From: JAODBJ01 sp963782465
GTDB taxonomy: Bacteria; Actinomycetota; Acidimicrobiia; IMCC26256; PALSA-610
Assembly: GCA_963782465.1 (NCBI GenBank)
Contig: CAWAJR010000004.1
Coordinates: 248,001-312,000, forward strand
Length of the DNA: 64,000 nucleotides
Direction of reading: 5' to 3'
How positions within the stretch are numbered: position 1 is the first letter of the stretch; each line of letters begins with the position of its first letter. This document shows, piece by piece, positions 42,046 to 48,958 of this stretch. Made by a program: the position numbers and the translations under genes. The notes under the pieces were generated by a model. The model saw nothing but the letters and a program-made list of their open reading frames with translations. It had not been told where the DNA came from and searched no databases.

Positions 42046-42453
42046 TCAGGCCTGGAAGAGGGTCTTGGTCGGGGTGACGCGAAGCACCGTGCGCTGTTGC
42101 TGGTCGAGCATCTCGGCCAAGCCGGCCGGGTCGACGGGATTGCCGCTCATCCGGGTGAACACGGCCGCGGTCAGTTCGGCGCGCGCCGGGTCGGCGTCGA
42201 TCGTCTCGGCGTCGCCGTACACCACGAGGTGCTGCCGGCCGTCGGGCACCGTCAGGCAGACCTTCGGCAGCCGGAGCGAGTTCTTCCACTTGGCGGTGTA
42301 GGCCTTCGCCGAGATCACGAGCCGACCCTCGTCGTCGACGGTGTAACCGACCATCGACTGCTGGGGTGACCCGTCGGCCCGGCCCGTCGCGAGGACGGAC
42401 CACATGTGGTCGTCGAGAAAGGCACGGTGGTCGGGGTCCCAGGCGTAGCTCAT
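42046..42453 (-). CDS. PPOX-class F420/FMN-dependent protein
   Basis: 135 residues from ATG 42453. Split beta-barrel of the pyridoxamine-5'-phosphate oxidase-like class: FLDDHMWSVLATGRADGSPQQSMVGYTVDD, then LVISAKAYTAKWKNSLRLPKVCLTV, then QHLVVYGDAETI. Actinobacterial members of this size usually bind F420 or FMN and reduce or bind small molecules. Last gene of the aromatic-degradation operon (23 bases after the SDR stop), so it may reduce a pathway intermediate or supply reduced flavin. Confidence 0.85.
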   Translation of the reverse strand: MSYAWDPDHRAFLDDHMWSVLATGRADGSPQQSMVGYTVDDEGRLVISAKAYTAKWKNSLRLPKVCLTVPDGRQHLVVYGDAETIDADPARAELTAAVFTRMSGNPVDPAGLAEMLDQQQRTVLRVTPTKTLFQA

Positions 42454-42476
42454 CGGTGCTCCTTCGGTGTCGCGGT

Positions 42477-43256
42477 TCAGAGGAGGCCCGGGTACGAGCC
42501 CCCATCGAGGCTGATGCTCTGCCCCGAGAGGTAACCGGCCTGCGCGCTGCAGAGGTACGCGCAGGCGTCGCCGAACTCGGCGGGATCGCCGAGACGGCGC
42601 GCCGCGATCGTGGCGCGGATCTCCGCGTAGGCCGCGTCGAGCGTGATGCCCTTCACCGCGGCCGCGAGTTCCGCCATCTGCCGCTGGCGCGCGGTGTCGA
42701 ACCGTTCCGGGCACAGGTTGTTGATCGTGACGTTCGCGTGCGCGACGTCGCGCGACACGCCCTTCACGGCCGCGGTGAGCGCGGCGCGAGCGCCCGACGA
42801 CAGTCCCATCGCACCGATGGGCGCCTTCACCATCGCCGACGTGATGTTGACGATGCGCCCGAACCGGCGCTCGACCATCCCGTCGAGCACGGCCCGCACC
42901 ATCAGCATCGGCGCGAGCAGGTTCGCGTCGAGTGCCGCGACCCACGCGTCGCGATCCCAGGCGCCGTACGGCGCGGGAGCCGGGCCGGCGTTGTTCGTGA
43001 CGAGGATGTCGGCAGCGCCGCACGCGTCGAGCAACGCATCGCGGGTCGCGTCGATCTCGACATCGCCCGCGACCGCCCACACCTCGACGCCGTGCCGGGC
43101 GCGCAACTCGCGCGCCGCGGTGTCGAGTGAGCCAGGGTCTCGACCGTTGATCGCGACCGAGACCCCCTCCCGCGCGAGCGATTCGGCACACGCGCGCCCG
43201 AGCCCCCGGCTCGACGCCATGACGATCGCGGTCTTCCCGCGGATGCCGAGGTCCAC
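42477..43256 (-). CDS. Atypical short-chain dehydrogenase/reductase
   Basis: 259 residues if started at GTG 43256. The cofactor loop is TAIVMASSRGLGRACAESLA (variant of TGxxxGxG), followed by DILVTNNAGPAPAPY and the sheet strand RIVNITSAMV. The usual catalytic YxxxK is missing: the position reads GLSSGARAALTA. This fits a known divergent SDR branch, so dehydrogenase activity is uncertain. The C-terminus has the normal LCSAQAGYLSGQSISLDGGSY. As sequenced it is in frame with the dioxygenase gene upstream without a stop; that may be an indel artefact. Confidence 0.82.
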   Translation of the reverse strand: MDLGIRGKTAIVMASSRGLGRACAESLAREGVSVAINGRDPGSLDTAARELRARHGVEVWAVAGDVEIDATRDALLDACGAADILVTNNAGPAPAPYGAWDRDAWVAALDANLLAPMLMVRAVLDGMVERRFGRIVNITSAMVKAPIGAMGLSSGARAALTAAVKGVSRDVAHANVTINNLCPERFDTARQRQMAELAAAVKGITLDAAYAEIRATIAARRLGDPAEFGDACAYLCSAQAGYLSGQSISLDGGSYPGLL

Positions 43257-43258
43257 GG

Positions 43259-44207
43259 TCAGCGCTTCCCGGCCGCTTCGCCGCGCCGCGCCGATCGCGG
43301 CGAGGTCGGGCGGGTTGAAGAAGATCTCCGGCGCCTCGGCCGGGCCCCACACCGAGAACCCCGCTTCGTCGGGTGCCCAGTCGTCGCGCCGGAGCTCGCG
43401 TTCCCAGCTCGCATCGTCGGTGATCTGGTCCATGTCGGCGTAGAACTCGAACATGTTCCCGGCCGGGTCGAGCAGGTACCAGAAGAGGTTCGAGCCGAGC
43501 AGATGGCGACCGATGCCCACCACATGCGCGCCGGGCCGTTCCGCGATCACCGCGGTGCCCGCGGCGCCGATCGCGTCGACGTCGTCCATTTCGAGCGCGT
43601 AGTGATTGAGGTGGGTCACCGACGACGGCTGCACGAGCAGGTTGTGGTGGTCGGGTTCGACGCGGGCGAAGGTGAGCACGCCGCCGAGGATCCGGTCGGA
43701 CACGCGGAAGCCGAGCCCATCGAGGTAGAACGCGCAGGCTTCCGCGACGTGAGGCGTGCCGATGACGACGTGCCCGACCCGTCGCGGTGGGCGGGGTGAA
43801 GCCTCCCCGATCACGTCGGCGCGTGCGGTACGGCGCGCCACACGGCCGGGACGGTTCGCGACGCGGTCCGGCCCGGCGGAGAGTGGTTTCGGCCCGACCA
43901 CGTCGATGACGACGCGGTGATCGCAAACCGGGTCGTCGCAGACCAACGTCGTCGACGAGACCTTCGCCGCGACCCCCAGCGCTTCGAGGCGGGCGGCGAT
44001 GCCGGCGAGATCGGCCTCCGACGCACAACCGAGGTGCAACTCGGCGAGATGCCGGTACGCGCCTTCCACGGCCGTGAGCTGGCGGGGTCGTTCCGGTGTG
44101 CCGAGGGTGGCCCCCGCGCGTCGCAGCCCGCGGCGCTCCCAGAACGCGACGAGCTGTTCGGGATCGGGCACCGCGAGGGTGATGTCGAGGAACGCGTTGA
44201 CGGTCAT
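43259..44207 (-). CDS. Type I extradiol (VOC-fold) dioxygenase
   Basis: About 316 residues from ATG 44207, ATGA-coupled to the monooxygenase stop. Two glyoxalase/VOC modules: residues 1-110 (LDITLAVPDPEQLVAFWERRG) and about 140-290. The second carries the iron ligands His146 (RVGHVVIG), His202 (LNHYALEMDD) and Glu254 (NMFEFYADMD), as in catechol 2,3-dioxygenases. It should cleave a catechol made by the neighbouring flavin hydroxylase. As sequenced the frame runs into the SDR. A natural end AAGKR plus TGA at 43259 is reached only with a frame change near 43280-43300. Confidence 0.82.
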
Positions 44208-45946
44208 GCGGCCGGGACGGGCACGCGGTCGAGGACCCGGCGCATGGCATCGGCGAGCGCGCCGGGCGCGTCGGCGACGGCGTCGGCGCTGCGCCACGCG
44301 ATGAACCGATCGGGGCGGACGAGAACGCAGCCGCCGTCGCAGACCTCACGAAGCCGCGTCCAGCCGCCGAGCACGTCGTTGTACGGCTGACCGAGGGCGA
44401 CCCGGAAGGCCCGGATCTCGACGCCCAACTCGGCCGACACTTGCGCGGCTGCGGCTTCCCACGCCGCGCCGCTCGCACCGGTGATCAGCGTGAACCGGTC
44501 GTAGGCACCGAGATCGAGGGTTGAGATGTCGTGGGTGTCGCGACCGAGCCAGGCGTGCGGGAGCGCGCAACCGGGATGGGTCGACGGGTGGTAGTGGAGG
44601 TCGGGGTCGCGGGTGTACGGGGGGAACGGCGTTCCGTCGTCGACGACCGCCGCCGACCGGTAGCGCTGACCGAGTTCGACACCGTGCGCGTTGAACTGCC
44701 CGTTCATCACGTCGAGGCCCTTCAGCAACTGTTCGCGGTGCTCCTCGCCGCACGGGCCGAACACCTCGTCGAGCACCGCGTTCGCCTCCGCGACCGTCTG
44801 CCCCGGGCGTAACCCGATCGGGCCGAGCCACGCGACCATCTCCCCCACGCTCTGGTTGGCGCGGTCGACGATCTGTCGCCCGACCGGCTGCCGTTCCGCG
44901 TCATAGGTGTCGAGCAGACCTTCGCCGGCGTCGCCGCGCAGGACGAGGGCGAGCTTCCACGCGAGGTTGTACGCGTCCTGCATCGAGGTGTTGCTCCCGA
45001 GCCCGTTCGCGGGAGGATGGCGGTGCGCGGCATCACCGGCGATGAACAGCCGACCTTGGCGGTACCGCGAACGCGACCACGTGGTTGAACTCCCATTGGC
45101 TGATGTTCTTGATACGCACGGAAACGTCGGGATCGCCCACGGCGGCGCGTACCCGTGCCATCACCGCCGCTTCCGACAGCTCGTTCTTCTCGAGACCGTG
45201 TCGGACGAAGATCGTGCTCCACTCGTTCCAGGGTTCGATGCACGTCCAGATGCTGACGATGTCGTCGCTGCCGGGATTGCAGACGAAAAAGAGCGCCCCG
45301 GAACGATGCTGCGTGTACCGGGCGAGATCGGCTTCGATCCAGACGGTGATCGCGTTGCCGAGCCCTCCCTCACCTTCGAACTCGAACCCGCCGTCGCGCC
45401 CCACGACCGTGCGCGCGCCGTCGCAGCCGATGGCGTACTTCGCCACGACGTCGAACGGTTCGCTTCCGTCGCGCGGTTCGACGCGCGCCGTGACTGTCGT
45501 GTCGTCCTGCGCGACCGCGACGACCTCGTGGTGCAACCGGATGTCGGCGCCGAGTTCGCGCGCGTGTTCGAGCATGATCGGTTCGAGGATGTGCTGGGGG
45601 ATGTTGCAGATCTCGCACGGGCTCGCGGCGTGGTACTCGCCGATCCGATCGTCGCCCGTCCCCCACGTCATCATCCGCGACAGCTCGCGGCCGGCGAACG
45701 ACGTCGCGAACACCTGCTTGCCCATCAGGTGATGCGGCAGCGCGCGTGCCTTCACCCGCTCCTCGAGACCGAGGTCGCGCAGGATCTCCACGGTCCGCTG
45801 GTTGGTGATGTGGGCGCGGGGCGAGTTGGCGGTGGCGTACTTCGTGAGCGTGAGCGCACGAACCCCCTGGCGCGCGAGGAGGGAGGCCGCCGTCAGCCCG
45901 GCGGGCCCGCCCCCACGATCAATACGTCGGTCTCGACGGTGCGCAT
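44204..45946 (-). CDS. Flavin-dependent aromatic hydroxylase (PHBH/MhpA-like), two frameshifts
   Basis: About 580 residues from ATG 45946, behind GGAGG. It opens RTVETDVLIVGAGP; the frame breaks near 45904-45910 in a C run, then resumes as GLTAASLLARQGVRALTLTKY with SPRAHITNQRTVEILRDLG. The DG motif is in YAIGCDGARTVVG. A second break lies near 45075, after which LFIAGDAAHRHPPANGLGSNT shows the FAD-binding GD motif, followed by MQDAYNLAWKLALVLRG and a thioredoxin-like C-terminal domain. This matches large phenol or 3-(3-hydroxyphenyl)propionate-type hydroxylases. First gene of the operon with a dioxygenase, SDR and PPOX protein; promoter at 45995-46024. Confidence 0.85.
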
Positions 45947-45994
45947 CGGCGCGCCTCCACTCGCTCGCAAGTTCACTGTTCGTTTGACCAGCGA

Positions 45995-46024
45995 ATCATG
46001 CGACGCGCGAGGTTCACTTGTCAA
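45995..46024 (-). promoter_or_regulatory. Promoter of the aromatic operon with operator-like half-sites
   Basis: On the minus strand TTGACA (46024-46019) and CATGAT (46000-45995) are 18 bases apart, about 50 bases before the hydroxylase ATG. The -35 is embedded in CTTGTCAAG on the plus strand, and TTGACCAG occurs at 45984-45991 over the likely start site. Similar GGTCACTTGACC words lie at the divergent TetR promoter, suggesting shared control. Confidence 0.6.
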
Positions 46025-46052
46025 GCGACCGGCGAGCTAGAACCAGACGCCG

Positions 46053-46098
46053 GGTTGTGTCGTTTGTGCCCCCGTACAGGGGTGCAAATGACACAACC
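46053..46098. repeat. Long intergenic hairpin B
   Basis: Arms 46053-46072 and 46079-46098 form a 20-bp stem with only two G-T type wobbles around the hexaloop CGTACA. It starts GGTTGTGT and ends ACACAACC. It lies between the TetR stop (46124) and the aromatic operon promoter, both on the minus strand. It resembles hairpin C at 47701-47758 in outer sequence (GGGTTGTG...CACAA), middle (CCC, TAC, GGG) and size. Confidence 0.7.
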
Positions 46099-46123
46099 TG
46101 GCGGACAGCAGAGGGGGGAGCCG

Positions 46124-46723
46124 TCAGGCCCCCAGGAACAGGCGGGCCACGAGGTCGGCATGCCGCTCGATCTCCGCGGCGGCCAGCGGGTCGACACCGG
46201 CGAGGGCACGGCATTCGGGCGCGACGGCGAAGATGAGCGACGCCGCGCCGGCGAGCGCGTAATAGACGTGCGGGGCCAGCTCCGGCCCGGAACCGGGGAA
46301 GGCCGCCCTCGCCAGGCCCGCGACCGTCGCGAAGCGGGGCACGAGGTGGGTCTCGACCAGCCACCGCATGTGCTCGTCGTCGCGGCGGCCGGCGTCGACC
46401 ATGAAGCGGAACAGCTCCGGGTGTTGCGCCGCGAAGCGGACGTACGCGGCGATCGCATCGCGCGCGCCCGCACCCGGTGTGCCGGCGGGTGGTGCCTCGG
46501 ACGGCTGCGGGACCTCGCCGAACTGGACGAAGATCCGGTCGGCCGCGGCTCGCCAGAGGTCGCCCTTCGACGCGAAGTGGTACGTGACGAGCCCCTGGGT
46601 GACACCGGCGCGCGCCGCGATGTCGCGAGTACTCGACGCGGCATAGCCCTGGTCGGCGAACACGGCCACCGCCGCGTCGACGATGCGCTCGCGCGTCTGC
46701 TCCCGCTGCTCGGCTCGCGTCAC
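46124..46723 (-). CDS. TetR family regulator
   Basis: 199 residues from GTG 46723. HTH at about 10-56: ERIVDAAVAVFADQGYAASSTRDIAARAGVT followed by GLVTYHFASKGDLWRAAA. The C-terminal helical domain includes AIAAYVRFAAQHPELFRFMVDAGR, similar to the TetR_C domains of catabolic repressors. It is upstream of and codirectional with the aromatic operon and divergent from the luciferase-like gene. CTGGTCA-CT-TGACCAG at 46739-46754 lies 15 bases before its start, probably its own operator. Confidence 0.88.
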   Translation of the reverse strand: MTRAEQREQTRERIVDAAVAVFADQGYAASSTRDIAARAGVTQGLVTYHFASKGDLWRAAADRIFVQFGEVPQPSEAPPAGTPGAGARDAIAAYVRFAAQHPELFRFMVDAGRRDDEHMRWLVETHLVPRFATVAGLARAAFPGSGPELAPHVYYALAGAASLIFAVAPECRALAGVDPLAAAEIERHADLVARLFLGA

Positions 46724-46738
46724 ACGACGAAAGCGTAA

Positions 46739-46754
46739 CTGGTCACTTGACCAG
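46739..46754. promoter_or_regulatory. Inverted-repeat operator candidate
   Basis: CTGGTCA and TGACCAG flank a 2-base centre in a perfect palindrome between the divergent TetR gene and the luciferase-like gene. TTGACCAG recurs at 45984-45991 at the aromatic operon promoter, so one regulator could act at both places. Confidence 0.6.
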
Positions 46755-46828
46755 CCGGTGTGACCGGCGGGGGCGGCCGGGGGCCTCGGGTAGCGTCGGC
46801 GAGCGCCACCGACTGCCGGGAGCACCGC

Positions 46829-47689
46829 ATGCAATGCACGGGCACGGGCGTCTGGTCCGGGCACCTCCGCTACGGCGATGCCGGCCAGATCGCCGACGCC
46901 GCGGCCGAACTCGACGAGCTCGGGTATCACGCGGCCTGGATCCCCGACGTCGGCGGCGACGTCCTCGGGTCGGTCGAAACCTTGCTTCGGTCCACGACGC
47001 GCATGACCGTCGCAACCGGCATCCTCAACGTGTGGATGCACGAACCGGCCGAGGTCGCCGCGCGGCGCGCTTCATGGGACGCCGGGTGGAAGGACCGTTT
47101 CCTGCTCGGGCTCGGCGTGAGCCATGCACCGCTCATCGACCATGAGCATCCGGGCCGTTACACGAAGCCGTACTCGAAGATGGTCGACTACCTCGACGGC
47201 CTCGACGCCGCCGAAGTGCCGTTCCCGGCCGACGCGCGAGTCCTTGCCGCGCTGCGGCCGCGGATGCTCGGGCTGGCCCACGACCGTGCCGCCGGCGCGC
47301 ACCCTTACTTCGTGCCGGTCGAACATGTCGCGCACGCCCGCGACGTTCTCGGTGCCGGCCCGACGATCGCGGTCGAACTCGCCGTCGTGCTCGACGCGAA
47401 CCCGTCGTCGGCGCGGGCGACGGCGCGCCGCCACACCGCGATCTATGTCGGGTTACCCAACTACGCGAACAACCTGCGCGACTTCGGGTTCGACGACGAC
47501 GACTTCGCCGGACAAGGAAGCGACCGCCTCGTCGACGCGATCGTTGCCTGGGGCGATCTCGGCACCATCGCGCGACGCGTCACCGCGTTGCGCGATGCGG
47601 GCGCCGACCACGTCTGCATCCAGGTGATCCGACCCGACGACGACCTGCCGATCGCCGACTGGCGCGAACTCGCGCCGGCGCTCGTCTGA
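46829..47689 (+). CDS. LLM-class F420-dependent oxidoreductase
   Basis: 286 residues from ATG 46829 with GGGAG upstream; an earlier in-frame start at 46760 lacks one. Luciferase-like TIM barrel: IADAAAELDELGYHAAWIPDVGGDVLG, TTRMTVATGILNVWMHEP, FLLGLGVSHAPLID, and a C-terminal ITALRDAGADHVCIQV-like strand (ALRDAGADHVCIQVI). It fits the TIGR03620 group of F420-dependent enzymes. It probably oxidises or reduces a small alcohol, aldehyde or unsaturated compound using F420. It is divergent from the TetR gene and followed by hairpin C. Confidence 0.87.
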   Translation: MQCTGTGVWSGHLRYGDAGQIADAAAELDELGYHAAWIPDVGGDVLGSVETLLRSTTRMTVATGILNVWMHEPAEVAARRASWDAGWKDRFLLGLGVSHAPLIDHEHPGRYTKPYSKMVDYLDGLDAAEVPFPADARVLAALRPRMLGLAHDRAAGAHPYFVPVEHVAHARDVLGAGPTIAVELAVVLDANPSSARATARRHTAIYVGLPNYANNLRDFGFDDDDFAGQGSDRLVDAIVAWGDLGTIARRVTALRDAGADHVCIQVIRPDDDLPIADWRELAPALV

Positions 47690-47700
47690 CCAGCCCGTCA

Positions 47701-47758
47701 CCGCCGGGTTGTGAGAGTTGTACTCCCATACGGGCGCATGACCCTCACAAGCCGGCGG
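47701..47758. repeat. Long intergenic hairpin C
   Basis: Arms 47701-47727 and 47732-47758 give a 27-bp imperfect stem (four mismatches, two wobbles) around the tetraloop ATAC. It begins CCGCCGGGTTGTGAG and ends CTCACAAGCCGGCGG. It fills the gap between the oxidoreductase and the serine hydrolase. Related to hairpin B; it may act as a terminator. Confidence 0.7.
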
Positions 47759-47787
47759 TCGGGGTGAGTCGCGCGTACGGTGCTGCC

Positions 47788-48933
47788 ATGCAGGTCGTCG
47801 ACGGCATGTGCGACACCCACTTCGCCGCGGTGCGCGACGCCTTCACCCGCAACTTCGACGACGGCGAGATCGGCGCCGCGTGCACCGTCGTGATCGACGG
47901 GCGCACCGTGGTCGACCTATGGGGTGGCTGGGCCGACGGCGCGTGCACCCGTCCGTGGCGGGCCGACACGCTCGTGAACGCGTACTCGGTCGGGAAGCCG
48001 ATCGTCGCGCTGTCGGTGCTCCAACTCGTCGCGCGCGGGGTGCTGGAACTCGACGAACCGGCCTCCACGTACTGGCCGGAACTGGTCGCCGGGCAGCAGG
48101 GGGCGACGGTGCGCGACGTGCTGTGCCACCGCGCCGGCGTGCCCGCGATCCGCACCCGTCTCACCAACGACGACCTCTGGGACTGGGGCACGATGACCGC
48201 CGCCGTGGCCGCGACCGAACCGTGGTGGCCGCCGGGCACCCGGCACGGCTACCACACGAACACGTATGGCTTCCTCGTCGGCGAGCTGGCCCGCCGGCAG
48301 TCGGGCCACCTCCCCGCCGAATGGCTCGCCGAGGAGGTGGCCGGGCCGCTCGGCGCCGATCTCGCGTGGTCGTTGGGCCGCGACGACCAGGCCCGGTGCG
48401 CCGACGTCGTCTGGCAATCCGAGCTGACCGTCTCGGTGGATTGGTCGAGCGCCGACCTTCGGGATGAGCAGGCGATGATCATCCTCGGCTACGCGAACCC
48501 GCCGGGCTTCTCGAGCATGGGTGTGGTCAACACACCCGAGTGGCGCGGCGCGCAGGTGCCGTCGACCAACCTCCACGCGACGGCACGCGGGATCGCGCGG
48601 GTGTACGCGGCGCTCGCGGCGGGCGGGGCACTCGACGGCGTGGTCGTGTGCGACGCCGATGTGCTCGCCGAGGCGACCTCGACGCAGTCGGAAGGCTGGT
48701 GCCCGTTCCTGGACCGCGACGTGTCCTTCGGGCTGGGGTTCCAACCGACGCGCCCCGACCGCCCCTTCGGCCCCAACCCGGGGAGCTTCGGTCACTTCGG
48801 TACCGGTGGCGCGCTCGGCTATGCCGATCCGGCGGCCGGCGTCGCGTTCGGGTACGTGATGAACGCGGTGAACCCTCGCTGGCAGAACAGCCGCAACCGC
48901 GCGCTGCTCGACGCCCTGTACACGTGCGTCTGA
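47788..48933 (+). CDS. Serine hydrolase, class C beta-lactamase-like
   Basis: 381 residues from ATG 47788; GTG 47764 would add eight residues, and neither has a strong ribosome-binding site. The SxxK motif is SVGK in VNAYSVGKPIVALSVLQL. The second motif region is GYHTNTYGFLVGEL, where the YxN Tyr is not clear. The third is HFGTGG near the end. The opening VVDLWGGWADGACTRPW is typical of the EstB/LACTB group. Members are esterases, D-aminopeptidases or beta-lactamase relatives; most do not confer resistance. No signal peptide, so it is cytoplasmic. Confidence 0.87.
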   Translation: MQVVDGMCDTHFAAVRDAFTRNFDDGEIGAACTVVIDGRTVVDLWGGWADGACTRPWRADTLVNAYSVGKPIVALSVLQLVARGVLELDEPASTYWPELVAGQQGATVRDVLCHRAGVPAIRTRLTNDDLWDWGTMTAAVAATEPWWPPGTRHGYHTNTYGFLVGELARRQSGHLPAEWLAEEVAGPLGADLAWSLGRDDQARCADVVWQSELTVSVDWSSADLRDEQAMIILGYANPPGFSSMGVVNTPEWRGAQVPSTNLHATARGIARVYAALAAGGALDGVVVCDADVLAEATSTQSEGWCPFLDRDVSFGLGFQPTRPDRPFGPNPGSFGHFGTGGALGYADPAAGVAFGYVMNAVNPRWQNSRNRALLDALYTCV

Positions 48934-48958
48934 CAGCGGTCTGACGACCCGCTGGCGA

